From: DAOTEJ01 sp035454085
GTDB lineage: Bacteria > Pseudomonadota > Gammaproteobacteria > Burkholderiales > Burkholderiaceae_F
DNA: 64,000 bases
Assembly: GCA_035454085.1 (NCBI GenBank)
Contig: DAOTEJ010000001.1
Coordinates: forward strand, 1-64,000
Reading direction: 5' to 3'
Shown piece by piece: positions 45,975-55,047 of the stretch. The notes beneath the pieces were generated by a model. That model was not told where the DNA came from. It ran no database searches and saw only the letters and a list, made by a program, of their open reading frames with translations. The stretch's first letter is position 1; every line of letters begins with the position of its first letter. Position numbers and translations under genes: made by a program.

Positions 45975-46804
45975 CCGAGCGGGAAGATCGCGCCCGCGAG
46001 CGGCGCGCCCCACAGCAGCGCAATGAAGCCCGCGGCGCACAGGTAGGGGCCGAAGGGGATGTGCTTGTCGCGCACCCGCGCGCCCAGCAAGGCGAGCGCG
46101 AAGACGATGCCCACTACCGAGGCGATCAGGGCGATGGGGATGAGCATCTTCCAGCCCATCCAGGCGCCCAGCGCCGCGAGCAGCTTGAAGTCGCCGTATC
46201 CCATGCCCTCCTTGCCGGTGGCGAGCTTGAAGGCCCAGTACAGGGTCCACAGGGAAAGGTAGCCGGCCATCGCGCCGAGCACCGCATCGCGCAGCGGCAC
46301 GGTGTAGCCCATCAGCGCCGCGAGCAGGCCGAGCCACAGCAGCGGCAGGGTCAGGTCGTCCGGCAGCAGAGTCGTGTCCGCGTCGATGAAGGCCGCGGCC
46401 ACCAGGATCCAGGTGAACACCAGCGCGAAGGCAGTGGTCCAGGTGAGGCCGAAGTGCCAGGCCACCAGTCCGGAGAGCACGCCGGTGAGCAGTTCCACCA
46501 CGGGGTAGCGCACCGAGATCCGCACGCCGCAGTGCGCGCACTTGCCGCGCAGCACGAGCCAGGACACGAGCGGGATGTTGTCGACGACGCGCAGCGGCGT
46601 CTTGCAGGCAGGGCAGTGCGAGCCCGGCACCCAGAGGTTGAAGCTCGGCTGCTCGGGCGCGTCGCGGCCTTCCAGTTCGGCACACTGGCCGCGCCACTCG
46701 GCCTCCATCATCAGGGGCAGGCGGTGGATCAGGACGTTCAGGAACGAGCCGACGGCCAGGCCGAGGATGGCCACACCGACGGCGAGCAGGACTTCGGGAC
46801 TCAC
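45971..46804 (-). CDS. pilD: Prepilin leader peptidase / N-methyltransferase
   Basis: A 277-residue type IV prepilin peptidase that cleaves and N-methylates pilins in the inner membrane. The zinc-binding Cys pairs CPACKTPL and CAHCGV lie in the N-terminal cytosolic loop, and the two catalytic Asp are in DADTTLLPDD and the GYGDFKLLAALGAW motif. Eight helices are predicted. It is part of the pilB-pilC-pilD-coaE-zapD-yacG run. Its start is 58 bases after the pilC stop. Confidence 0.95.
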   Translation of the reverse strand: MSPEVLLAVGVAILGLAVGSFLNVLIHRLPLMMEAEWRGQCAELEGRDAPEQPSFNLWVPGSHCPACKTPLRVVDNIPLVSWLVLRGKCAHCGVRISVRYPVVELLTGVLSGLVAWHFGLTWTTAFALVFTWILVAAAFIDADTTLLPDDLTLPLLWLGLLAALMGYTVPLRDAVLGAMAGYLSLWTLYWAFKLATGKEGMGYGDFKLLAALGAWMGWKMLIPIALIASVVGIVFALALLGARVRDKHIPFGPYLCAAGFIALLWGAPLAGAIFPLG

Positions 46805-46862
46805 GCGGACTCCAAAGAGGCGCGGCGCCCGTGGGCGCCGCAGCGGGGCGAGGCAGACGGAC

Positions 46863-48089
46863 TCAGACCACCTGGCCGAGCTTGAAGATCGGCATGTAGA
46901 TGGCCACCACGATGCCGCCGATGATCACGCCCAGGATCACCATGATCATCGGCTCGAGCAGACTCGACAGCGCGTCGACCGTCTCGTCGACCTCGCGCTC
47001 GTAATAGTCGGCCACCTTCGAGAGCATCGAATCCAGGGAGCCGGACTCCTCGCCGATGCTGGTCATCTGCACGGCCATCGGCGGGAAGACGTTCGAGTTC
47101 TGCATTGCCTGCGCCAGGCTGATGCCGACGTTGACCTCGGTCTGGACCTCGCGCGTGGCTTCCTTGTAGACCGCATTGCCCGAGGCCGGCCCGACCGAGT
47201 CGAGCGCCTCGACCAGGGGCACGCCCGCGGCGAAGGTGGTGGCGAGCGTGCGGCTCCAGCGCGCGATCGAGGCCTTCTGCAGCAACTCGCCGATCACCGG
47301 CAGCTTGAGCAAGGCACGGTCCACCGTCGCCTGGACCTTGGGCGAGCGGCGCCACGCCTGGAAGAGGAAGTAGCCCCCGCCACCCACGATCCCGAGCAGG
47401 ATGTACCAGTAGGCCACGAAGAAGTCCGACATCGCGATCACCACCAACGTGGGCGTGGGCAGATCCGCACCGAACGAGGTGAACACGCTCTTGAACGAGG
47501 GAATCACGAAAATCATGATGATCGCGGTGACCAGGATGGCCACGAAGATGATCATCACCGGGTAGAACAGCGCCTTCTTGATCTTGCCCTTCAGCGCGAT
47601 CGTCTTTTCCTGGTAGGTGGCCAGGCGGTCGAGCAGGGTCTCGAGGATGCCCGCCTGCTCGCCGGCGGCGACCAGGTTGCAGAACAGCGGATCGAAGTAC
47701 AGCGGGTACTTGCGGAAGGCCTGGTTCAGGCTCGTGCCGGTCTCGACGTCCATGCGGATGTCGTTCATCAGCCGGCCCATCGAGGGGTTGGCGTGGCCGC
47801 GCCCGACGATCTCGAAGGACTGCATCAGCGGCACGCCGGCCTTGAGCATGGTCGACAACTGCCGGGTGAAGAGCGCGATGTCCTTGGAGGAGATCTTGCG
47901 GCCCTTCGAGAACGTCTGCTTCTTGATCTTGGTGGCGAGGATGCCGCGGCGGCGCAGGCTGGCAGCCACCACGGACTCGCCTCCGGCACGCATCTCGCCC
48001 TTGATGGCGCGGCCCGTCTTGTCCTTGCCCTCCCAGAGGAACAAGGCTTCGCGCACCGGTTCGCGCTTGGCGGTCAGGGTCGTGGCCAT
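46863..48089 (-). CDS. pilC: Type IV pilus inner-membrane platform protein PilC
   Basis: A 408-residue membrane protein with two tandem GspF domains (about 75-200 and 280-400). Conserved segments include KDIALFTRQLSTMLKAGVPL, the central helix pair (FYPVMIIFVAILVTAIIMIF) and the second-domain RWSRTLATTFAAGVPLVEAL. It anchors PilB and transmits torque to pilin assembly. It begins 21 bases after the pilB stop. Confidence 0.95.
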   Translation of the reverse strand: MATTLTAKREPVREALFLWEGKDKTGRAIKGEMRAGGESVVAASLRRRGILATKIKKQTFSKGRKISSKDIALFTRQLSTMLKAGVPLMQSFEIVGRGHANPSMGRLMNDIRMDVETGTSLNQAFRKYPLYFDPLFCNLVAAGEQAGILETLLDRLATYQEKTIALKGKIKKALFYPVMIIFVAILVTAIIMIFVIPSFKSVFTSFGADLPTPTLVVIAMSDFFVAYWYILLGIVGGGGYFLFQAWRRSPKVQATVDRALLKLPVIGELLQKASIARWSRTLATTFAAGVPLVEALDSVGPASGNAVYKEATREVQTEVNVGISLAQAMQNSNVFPPMAVQMTSIGEESGSLDSMLSKVADYYEREVDETVDALSSLLEPMIMVILGVIIGGIVVAIYMPIFKLGQVV

Positions 48090-48110
48090 TCTTCAGTTAC
48101 TCCGTCTTGC

Positions 48111-49853
48111 TCATTCGTTGGTGACGCCCAGGACTTCCTCGATCGAGGTGAGTCCCTGCTTGACCTTCAGCAGGCCAGAGCGGCGCAGGCTGTTGACGCC
48201 GTTGCGCTCGGCCTCGCGGGCGAGGTCCAGCGCGCCTGCGTTCTTGAGGATCATGTCCTGCATGTTCTCGGTGATCGGCATGACCTGGTAGATGCCGACC
48301 CGGCCCTTGTAGCCGCTGCCCTTGCAGCGGTCGCAACCCACCGGCTTGTACGGCACCCAGCTGCCGTCGAGGTCGCCGTCCAGGAAGCCCGCGGCGAGCA
48401 GGCCCTCGCGGTCGATCTCGAGCGGCTGCTTGCAGGTGCACAGGCGCCGCCCGAGGCGCTGCGCGGTGATCAGGATCACCGATGAGGCGATGTTGAACGG
48501 GGCCACGCCCATGTTCGCCAGGCGCGTGAGGGTCGAAGGGCCGTCGTTGGTGTGCAGGGTCGACAGCACCATGTGGCCCGTCTGTGCGGCCTTGATGGCG
48601 ATGTCGGCCGTCTCGAGGTCGCGGATCTCACCCACCATGATCACGTCCGGATCCTGGCGCAGGAAGGCGCGCAGGGCGGCGGCGAAGGTGAGCCCCGCCT
48701 TCTCGTTGACGTTGACCTGGTTGATACCAGCGAGCTGGATTTCCGCCGGGTCCTCGGCCGTGGAGATGTTCACGCCCGGCTGGTTGAGGATGTTGAGGCA
48801 GGTGTACAGCGACACGGTCTTGCCGGAACCGGTCGGCCCGGTGACCAGCACCATTCCGTAGGGTCGCTGGACGGCGTCAAGCAGCAATTGCTTCTGGTCG
48901 GGGTCGTACCCTAGCGCGTCGATCCCCAGCTTGGCCTGCGACGGATCGAGGATACGCATCACGATCTTCTCGCCGTACAGCGTGGGCAGGGTGCTGACGC
49001 GGAAGTCGATCGCGCGGCTGCCCGACAGGGCGAGCTTCATGCGGCCGTCCTGCGGAACGCGCTTCTCCGAGATGTCGAGCTTGGAGATGACCTTGATGCG
49101 CGCGGTCAGGCGCTCCTTGATCGCCAGCGGCGGCTGGGCCCAGTCGCGCAGCACGCCGTCGATGCGCAGGCGGATGCGGTAGAACTTCTCGTAGGGCTCG
49201 AAGTGCAGGTCGGAAGCGCCCTCGGAGATCGCGTCGAGCAGCAGCTTCTGCAGGAAGCGCACGACCGGGGCGTCGTCGACTTCCTGCTGGTTGGCATCCT
49301 GCTTCTCATCCTCGTCCGAGCCGTCGCCCAGCAGGTCCTCGAAGCTCACGTCGTCGCCGACGATCGCGTCGAGCGACTGCGCCACGGTCTGCGAGCGCGT
49401 CTCGATCACCTTCATCAGCTGGTCGTGCTCGACGACGATGACGTCCAGCGCCAGCTGGGTCTGGAACTTGATCTGGTCGAGGGCCTGGAAGTCCGTGGGG
49501 TCGGAGACCGCTACCGCCAGCCGGTTGCCGCGCTTGCGCAGCGCGAGAACGCGCAGGCTCCCCACCAGCTTCTTGTCGATGATGTCGGTGGGCAGCTGCT
49601 CCGAGTCCAGGGCGCCGAGGTCGAGCAATGGGTGGCCGAAGGTGTCGGCAGCGAACTTGGCGATCGCGCGCGCACCAAGGTTGGTGACGTCCGCGGACTT
49701 GACCAGCTCGTCGATGAAGCGCGTCCCCGACTGGGCCGCCTTGCGGGCGAAGTTTTCTGCGCGGTCGGGGCGCAGCTTGCCCTGCTGGACGAGCGCCCGC
49801 GCCAGCCCGGTGAGGGCCGTGGCGACGGTGGCGTTCTGGGTGACAGCGGACAT
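48111..49853 (-). CDS. pilB: Type IV pilus assembly ATPase PilB
   Basis: A 580-residue GspE-type ATPase that powers pilus extension. An N-terminal MshEN domain (about residues 40-150) is followed by the ATPase domain with Walker A GPTGSGKTVSLYT, the Asp box MVGEIRDLETADIAI, His box ATGHMVLSTLHTND-type (TGHMVLSTLHTND) and the four-Cys zinc motif (CTCKQP... CDRCKG). No pilT is nearby. The start at 49853 is supported by conserved N-terminal length. Confidence 0.95.
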   Translation of the reverse strand: MSAVTQNATVATALTGLARALVQQGKLRPDRAENFARKAAQSGTRFIDELVKSADVTNLGARAIAKFAADTFGHPLLDLGALDSEQLPTDIIDKKLVGSLRVLALRKRGNRLAVAVSDPTDFQALDQIKFQTQLALDVIVVEHDQLMKVIETRSQTVAQSLDAIVGDDVSFEDLLGDGSDEDEKQDANQQEVDDAPVVRFLQKLLLDAISEGASDLHFEPYEKFYRIRLRIDGVLRDWAQPPLAIKERLTARIKVISKLDISEKRVPQDGRMKLALSGSRAIDFRVSTLPTLYGEKIVMRILDPSQAKLGIDALGYDPDQKQLLLDAVQRPYGMVLVTGPTGSGKTVSLYTCLNILNQPGVNISTAEDPAEIQLAGINQVNVNEKAGLTFAAALRAFLRQDPDVIMVGEIRDLETADIAIKAAQTGHMVLSTLHTNDGPSTLTRLANMGVAPFNIASSVILITAQRLGRRLCTCKQPLEIDREGLLAAGFLDGDLDGSWVPYKPVGCDRCKGSGYKGRVGIYQVMPITENMQDMILKNAGALDLAREAERNGVNSLRRSGLLKVKQGLTSIEEVLGVTNE

Positions 49854-50053
49854 GCTCGGCGCAGGTGCTCGTGGTCGAATCTCTTCCCTCGTCCCGGGTC
49901 GGGGCGCAGGGGTCGATCGATAGTGCCGAGGCGGATTTGCTTTGTAAAGGCGAGTCCCGTGAATCGGTCAGCCGCCTTGCCGTGCGGCCGGGTCTCGCGC
50001 GCGACAGCCGTGTGGCTGTCGGATCATGCTTCCCAAGGGAGGGGGAAGGAAGA

Positions 50054-50131
<78 letters not shown>

Positions 50132-50174
50132 ACTGGGCCAACCGGAGAACTACGGAGCGACGCGCTCCTCTGCG

Positions 50175-51182
50175 TCAGCGATCCCGGTCGACCGCGAAGG
50201 ACAGCAAGTGTATCAGAGAGTCGCGATAGGGCGTCGCAGGCAGGGCCTCGAGCGCGCGGCGCCCCTCGCTTGCTTCGCGTTGCGCGACGCTGCTCGAGTA
50301 CTCCAGGGCGCCGCTGCCGACCACGATGCGGCTGATGACTTCGAAGTCGCCGTCTCCGGCACGCACCGCCTGCTCGATGGCGGCCCGGTCGGCGGTCGAA
50401 GCATGGCGCAGGGCATGGATGACCGGCAAGGTGACCTTGCCCTCGCGCAGGTCGTCGCCGAGGTTCTTGCCGATGTCCTCGGCCTTGCCCGAGTAGTCCA
50501 GCACGTCGTCGACGACCTGGAAGGCCCGGCCCAGGCTCGCTGCGTAGCGCCCGCAGGCATCCTCGACGGCAGGCGCCGCACCGGCAACCACCGCGGCGAT
50601 GCGCGCGCCGGCCTCGAACAGGGTGGCAGTCTTGCGCTCGACCACGCCAAAGTAGCGCTGCTCGTCCACCGAGGGGTCGTGGACATTGAGCAGTTGCAGC
50701 ACCTCGCCCTCGGCGATGCGGTTGGTGGCGTCTGCCAGGATCTGCATGACGCGCAGGCTGCCCGGCTCGACCATCATCTGGAAGGCGCGCGAGTAGAGAA
50801 AGTCGCCCACCAGCACGCTGGCCGCATTGCCGAAGGTCGCGTTCGCCGTTGCACGACCGCGGCGCAGCGAGGACTCGTCGACCACATCGTCGTGCAGCAG
50901 GGTGGCGGTGTGGATGAATTCGATGACCGCCGCCAGCAGCACATGGTGCCGGCCAGGGTATCCGAGCGCGCGCGCCGTCAGCAGGACGACCGCCGGGCGC
51001 AGACGCTTGCCGCCGCCCGCCACGATGTAGTCGGCCACCGTATTGACCAGGGGGACCTCGGAGCCCAGGCGCTCGCGGATGCATCGGTCGACAGCCACCA
51101 TGTCCTCGGCCACCGGAGCGAGCAGGCGCTTCAGGTCGGGCTTGGGGGTGGCGTCGATCGGCGCGGCGGAGGTCTCGAGCAT
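50175..51182 (-). CDS. ispB: Octaprenyl diphosphate synthase
   Basis: A 335-residue trans-polyprenyl synthase making the ubiquinone side chain. Both Asp-rich motifs are present: LLHDDVVDE and VVDDVLDYSGK, along with GGGKRLRP and VERKTATLF. The start at ATG 51182 (MLETSAAPIDATPKPD) lies ten bases after a TATAAT element, so the longer frame upstream is unlikely to be translated. It is divergent from rplU, a conserved pairing. Confidence 0.94.
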   Translation of the reverse strand: MLETSAAPIDATPKPDLKRLLAPVAEDMVAVDRCIRERLGSEVPLVNTVADYIVAGGGKRLRPAVVLLTARALGYPGRHHVLLAAVIEFIHTATLLHDDVVDESSLRRGRATANATFGNAASVLVGDFLYSRAFQMMVEPGSLRVMQILADATNRIAEGEVLQLLNVHDPSVDEQRYFGVVERKTATLFEAGARIAAVVAGAAPAVEDACGRYAASLGRAFQVVDDVLDYSGKAEDIGKNLGDDLREGKVTLPVIHALRHASTADRAAIEQAVRAGDGDFEVISRIVVGSGALEYSSSVAQREASEGRRALEALPATPYRDSLIHLLSFAVDRDR

Positions 51183-51191
51183 GGCGGCGGA

Positions 51192-51197
51192 ATTATA
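51192..51197 (-). promoter_or_regulatory. ispB -10 element implying a leaderless mRNA
   Basis: On the minus strand TATAAT is a perfect -10 consensus ending nine bases before the ispB ATG. Transcription would start within a few bases of the start codon. No -35 match at 16-18 bases. Confidence 0.5.
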
Positions 51198-51247
51198 CGG
51201 AGGCCACCTGCGCCCCGCCCGAGCCCCCTTGGGGACACCCCGAATGT

Positions 51248-51277
51248 TTGACCCTGGCAAGAAAATCATGAGACAAT
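51248..51277 (+). promoter_or_regulatory. rplU-rpmA promoter
   Basis: TTGACC (51248-51253) and GACAAT (51272-51277) are separated by 18 bases. The transcript would have a leader of about 185 bases containing a 7-bp hairpin (GCCCCGT at 51429-51435 with ACGGGGC at 51447-51453) just upstream of the rplU ribosome-binding site, possibly used in ribosomal-protein feedback. Confidence 0.55.
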
Positions 51278-51468
51278 TCAAGGCTCACCACGCAAATCCC
51301 CTGCGTGCGCGGTGAGGGAAGCCGCAAGCCGGGTTGGGCCCTGGGCGGCCAGCAACAGCTGGTGCGTCGCGCCCTACCGGACGTGCTTCCCGCAAGGGCG
51401 CAGCCCGGCGCACGCTAAGTACAAAAAGGCCCCGTGCCGGTCACGGACGGGGCGGCGAGGACTAAAAT

Positions 51469-51780
51469 ATGCACGCAGTGATCAAGACCGGCGGCAAGCA
51501 GTATCGCGTCGCCGCCGGAGACAAGCTCAAGGTTGAGACCTTGCCCGCCGATGTCGGCCAGCAAGTCACCCTCACCGAGGTTCTGGCCGTCACCGACGGC
51601 GACAAGGTCCAACTCGGCGCACCCCTGCTGGCCGGGGCGACCGTCACCGCCACCGTGCTGTCGCACGGCCGGCACGACAAGGTCCGCATCTTCAAGATGC
51701 GCCGTCGCAAGCACTCGATGAAGGCTGCTGGCCACCGCCAGAACTACACCGAGTTGCGCATCGACGCGATCGCCGGCTAA
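51469..51780 (+). CDS. rplU: 50S ribosomal protein L21
   Basis: A 103-residue ribosomal protein beginning MHAVIKTGGKQYRVAAGDKLKVE, with the C-terminal KMRRRKHSMKAAGHRQNYTELRI characteristic of L21, which binds 23S rRNA. The ATG is preceded by GAGG and the AT-rich string ACTAAAAT. It is followed by rpmA after 17 bases, the usual operon. Confidence 0.97.
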   Translation: MHAVIKTGGKQYRVAAGDKLKVETLPADVGQQVTLTEVLAVTDGDKVQLGAPLLAGATVTATVLSHGRHDKVRIFKMRRRKHSMKAAGHRQNYTELRIDAIAG

Positions 51781-51797
51781 TTCCGAGGAGTCAAGAC

Positions 51798-52058
51798 ATG
51801 GCACAGAAAAAAGGCGGCGGTTCCACTCGCAACGGCCGCGACTCCCAGGCCAAGCGCCTCGGGGTCAAGACTTTCGGCGGCACGCTGGTGCCGGCCGGTT
51901 CGATCATCGTGCGCCAGCGCGGCACCGCCTTCCATGCCGGGGACAACGTCGGCATGGGTCGCGATCACACCCTGTTCGCGAAGATCGACGGCGTCGTCAG
52001 GTTCGACGTCAAGGGCGGCCTGAACCGCCGCGTCGTCAGCGTCATCGCCCAGGCCTGA
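51798..52058 (+). CDS. rpmA: 50S ribosomal protein L27
   Basis: An 86-residue protein starting MAQKKGGGSTRNGRDSQAKRLGVK, the conserved L27 N-terminal arm that reaches the peptidyl transferase centre. The RQRGTAFHAGDNVGMGRDHTLFA core is intact. GAGG lies upstream. A strong terminator follows before obgE. Confidence 0.97.
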   Translation: MAQKKGGGSTRNGRDSQAKRLGVKTFGGTLVPAGSIIVRQRGTAFHAGDNVGMGRDHTLFAKIDGVVRFDVKGGLNRRVVSVIAQA

Positions 52059-52095
52059 CGCAAGAGCGCGGCAGCCGCCCGTACGGGTCCGGGAA

Positions 52096-52130
52096 AGCCC
52101 TGCCGTTACGCGGCAGGGCTTTTTCTTTTT
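52096..52130 (+). terminator. Rho-independent terminator after rpmA
   Basis: A perfect 10-bp stem AGCCCTGCCG / CGGCAGGGCT with loop TTACG is followed by TTTTCTTTTT. It lies between rpmA and obgE (start 52155), so obgE depends on read-through or its own promoter. Confidence 0.93.
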
Positions 52131-52154
52131 CGTGAGTTCGAGCAGGGAACCTGA

Positions 52155-53237
52155 ATGAAGTTCGTCGACGAGGCACGCATCGAAGTCATGGGCGGCAAGG
52201 GCGGCAATGGCGTGGCTTCCTTCCGGCGCGAGAAGTTCATCCCCAAGGGTGGCCCGGACGGTGGTGACGGCGGCCGCGGCGGCAGCGTGTGGGCCATCGC
52301 CGACCGCAACATCAACACCCTGATCGACTACCGCTACGCGCGCAGGCATCACGCCGCCAATGGCGAGCAGGGCCGCGGCTCGGACTGCTACGGCGCCGCC
52401 GGCTCCGACATCGAGTTGCGCATGCCCGTGGGCACCGTGGTGATCGACGCCGACACGGCCGAGCAGGTGGCCGACCTCAGCCGGCACGGCGAGCGGGCCT
52501 TGATCGCCCGCGGCGGCCGCGGCGGCCTGGGCAACCTGCACTTCAAGTCCAGCATCAACCGTGCGCCGCGCCAGTGCACCCCGGGCGAGCCCGGCGAACT
52601 GCGCAACCTGCGGCTCGAACTGCGGGTCCTGGCGGACGTGGGTCTGCTGGGCATGCCCAACGCCGGCAAGTCCACCCTCATCACCGCGGTGTCGAACGCG
52701 CGGCCCAAGATCGCCGACTATCCCTTCACCACGCTGCATCCGCAGTTGGGCGTCGTGCGCCTGGGACCGGAGCGCAGCTTCGTGATTGCCGACATTCCGG
52801 GCCTGATCGAAGGCGCGGCCGAGGGCGCGGGCCTGGGTCACCAGTTCCTGAGGCACCTCGCGCGCACGCGCCTGCTGCTGCACGTGATCGACTGCGCGCC
52901 CATGGACGATTCGATCGACCCGGTGCGCGAAGCGCGCGCCATCGTCGCCGAGCTCAAGAAGTACGACGCCGCGCTCGCTGCCAAGCCCCGCTGGCTGGTG
53001 CTCAACAAGATCGACCTCGTCCCGGCCGAGCAGCGCGAGGTGCTTGCCGCCGAGTTCCGGCGCCGCCTGCGCACCAAGGCGCCGGTGTTCATGATCTCGG
53101 CCGCGACGCGCGAGGGATGCGACGCGCTGATGCAGGCGGTGGGCGCCGAACTCGAGCGCACGCGCCCGCCGGCGCCCGAGGACGAGGTGCCCGATGCGCG
53201 CTTCGTCGCGCCCGGCGAGGGGGAGGGCACCCGATGA
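52155..53237 (+). CDS. obgE: Obg-family GTPase
   Basis: A 360-residue GTPase linked to 50S assembly and the stringent response. The Gly-rich Obg fold covers residues 1-158 (GGKGGNGVASFRREKFIPKG, GGDGGRGG). The GTPase domain has G1 GMPNAGKST, G3 DIPGLIEGA and G4 LNKIDL. The C-terminal extension is short and acidic. It overlaps proB by four bases. Confidence 0.96.
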   Translation: MKFVDEARIEVMGGKGGNGVASFRREKFIPKGGPDGGDGGRGGSVWAIADRNINTLIDYRYARRHHAANGEQGRGSDCYGAAGSDIELRMPVGTVVIDADTAEQVADLSRHGERALIARGGRGGLGNLHFKSSINRAPRQCTPGEPGELRNLRLELRVLADVGLLGMPNAGKSTLITAVSNARPKIADYPFTTLHPQLGVVRLGPERSFVIADIPGLIEGAAEGAGLGHQFLRHLARTRLLLHVIDCAPMDDSIDPVREARAIVAELKKYDAALAAKPRWLVLNKIDLVPAEQREVLAAEFRRRLRTKAPVFMISAATREGCDALMQAVGAELERTRPPAPEDEVPDARFVAPGEGEGTR

Positions 53238-54352
53238 GTTCTGCCGTCGCGCATGCGCGGCGCGTGGTGATCAAGGTCGGCTCCGCACTGGTCACCAACG
53301 AGGGCCGCGGGCTGGACCTCGCCGCGATCGAGCGCTGGGCCGAGCAGATCTCGCGCCTGCACGCGCTGGGCAAGCAGGTGCTGCTGGTGTCCAGCGGCGC
53401 GATCGCCGAAGGCATGCAGCGGCTCGGCTGGGCCACCCGGCCGCAGCAAGTGCACGAACTGCAGGCCGCGGCGGCGGTGGGGCAGATGGGTCTGGCGCAG
53501 GCCTATGAGACGCGCTTCTCGGCGCACGGCGTGCGTACCGCGCAGATCCTGCTCACCCACGCCGATCTGGCCGATCGGCCGCGCTACCTCAACGCGCGCT
53601 CCACGCTCTTCACCCTGCTGACGCTGGGCGTCCTGCCGGTGATCAACGAGAACGACACCGTGGTCACCGACGAGATCAAGTTCGGCGACAACGACACCCT
53701 GGGTGCGCTGGTCACCAACCTCGTCGAGGCCGAGGCCTTCGTCATCCTCACCGACCAGGCGGGGCTTTATACGGCCGACCCGCGCCGCGATCCGTTGGCC
53801 ACGCTGGTGCGCGAGGCCACGGCTGGCGCACCGGAGCTCGAGGCCATGGCGGGCGGGGCGGGCAGCGGCATCTCGCGCGGCGGCATGCTCACCAAGGTGG
53901 TGGCGGCAAAGCGCGCGGCGCGCAGCGGCGCGCACACCGTGATCGCCTCGGGGCGCGAGCCCGACGTGCTGGTGCGTCTGGCCGCGGGCGAGATGGTCGG
54001 CACTCAACTCACCGCATCGACCGCCGTGCTCACCGCCCGCAAGCAGTGGATGGCCGATCACCTCCTGCTCAAGGGCCGCGTGCACATCGACGCCGGTGCC
54101 GCGCGCGCGCTACTGGCGGCCGGCACCAGCCTGCTGCCCATCGGCGTGACGACGGTCGAGGGCGAGTTTCAGCGTGGCGACGTGGTGGCCTGCATCGGAC
54201 CCGACGGGCGCGAACTCGCGCGCGGCCTGGCCAACTACGCCAGCCACGAGGCGCGCCTGATCGCGCGCCGCCACACCGACGAGATCGAAACAGTGCTGGG
54301 CTTCATCGAGGAGCCCGAACTCATCCACCGCGACAACCTCGTCCTGCTGTAG
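53234..54352 (+). CDS. proB: Glutamate 5-kinase
   Basis: A 372-residue kinase for the first step of proline synthesis. The amino-acid kinase domain shows VVIKVGSALVTNEG, LLVSSGAIAEGM, INENDTV and the GSGISRGGMLTKVVAAK segment. A C-terminal PUA domain begins near residue 275 (RVHIDAGAARALL). Feedback inhibition by proline is typical of the family. ATG 53234 overlaps the obgE stop. Confidence 0.95.
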   Translation: MSSAVAHARRVVIKVGSALVTNEGRGLDLAAIERWAEQISRLHALGKQVLLVSSGAIAEGMQRLGWATRPQQVHELQAAAAVGQMGLAQAYETRFSAHGVRTAQILLTHADLADRPRYLNARSTLFTLLTLGVLPVINENDTVVTDEIKFGDNDTLGALVTNLVEAEAFVILTDQAGLYTADPRRDPLATLVREATAGAPELEAMAGGAGSGISRGGMLTKVVAAKRAARSGAHTVIASGREPDVLVRLAAGEMVGTQLTASTAVLTARKQWMADHLLLKGRVHIDAGAARALLAAGTSLLPIGVTTVEGEFQRGDVVACIGPDGRELARGLANYASHEARLIARRHTDEIETVLGFIEEPELIHRDNLVLL

Positions 54353-54383
54353 GGACGCGGTTGAGCGCGCGGCGCGCTCGCGC

Positions 54384-54968
54384 TCAGGCCGGACTGGGAG
54401 CTGGAGCGGTCTCGTCGGGCGCTTGCGCGTCGTCGCCGGCGCCCGGAGCATCAGCAAAGGGGCGCGCCGGGCGCCTCGGGTTGCGCGGCCGACCGGTCTG
54501 GAACACGAAGCGCGAGAGCTCGAGCAGCGCCTGCTGGTACACGTCGCGCTTGAACTCGATCACCGTGTCGAGCGGAATCCAGTAGTCGTGCCAGCGCCAC
54601 GCGTCGAACTCCGGGTGGTCGCTGGCGCGCAGCTTCACGTCGGTGTCGCGCCCCACCAGCCGCAGCAGGAACCAGATCTGCTTCTGCCCACGGTAGTTGC
54701 CGCGCAGCTCGCGGCGGATCCACTGTTCCGGAACGTCGTAGCGCAACCACTCACGCGTGCGCGCGATGATGCGAACGTGCTCGGGACGCAAACCGGTTTC
54801 TTCCTGGAGTTCGCGCAGCATGGCCTGTTCGGGCGACTCGCCGTACTTGATGCCGCCCTGCGGAAACTGCCACGAATGCTGCCTGACCCGCTTGCCCCAG
54901 AAGACCTCGTTGCGTTGATTGAGCAGGATGATGCCGACGTTCGGGCGGTACCCGTCCTTGTCCAGCAT
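54384..54968 (-). CDS. rppH: RNA pyrophosphohydrolase
   Basis: A 194-residue Nudix enzyme that removes pyrophosphate from mRNA 5-prime ends and starts decay. The N terminus MLDKDGYRPNVGIILLNQ and the Nudix box GGIKYGESPEQAMLREL with QEETGL are diagnostic. WFLLRLVGRDTDVKL is also typical. The C-terminal 40 residues are Pro/Ala/Asp-rich and poorly conserved. AGGTGATG lies upstream of the ATG. Confidence 0.95.
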   Translation of the reverse strand: MLDKDGYRPNVGIILLNQRNEVFWGKRVRQHSWQFPQGGIKYGESPEQAMLRELQEETGLRPEHVRIIARTREWLRYDVPEQWIRRELRGNYRGQKQIWFLLRLVGRDTDVKLRASDHPEFDAWRWHDYWIPLDTVIEFKRDVYQQALLELSRFVFQTGRPRNPRRPARPFADAPGAGDDAQAPDETAPAPSPA

Positions 54969-55000
54969 GCCATCACCTGAAGCCTTAGAATTTGCGACCG

Positions 55001-55030
55001 ATTATAGGGTCCGACTTTTCGTCGGAACAA
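55001..55030 (-). promoter_or_regulatory. Candidate rppH promoter
   Basis: On the minus strand TTGTTC (55030-55025) and a perfect TATAAT (55006-55001) are separated by 18 bases, giving a leader of about 26 bases for rppH. The region is shared with the divergent proS gene. Confidence 0.55.
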
Positions 55031-55047
55031 CAAGGCCTTAGGCACAT

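Noticed and set aside
51183..51281. N-terminal extension of ispB by 33 codons
   Set aside because: It overlaps the -10 element and rplU promoter region and lacks family similarity.
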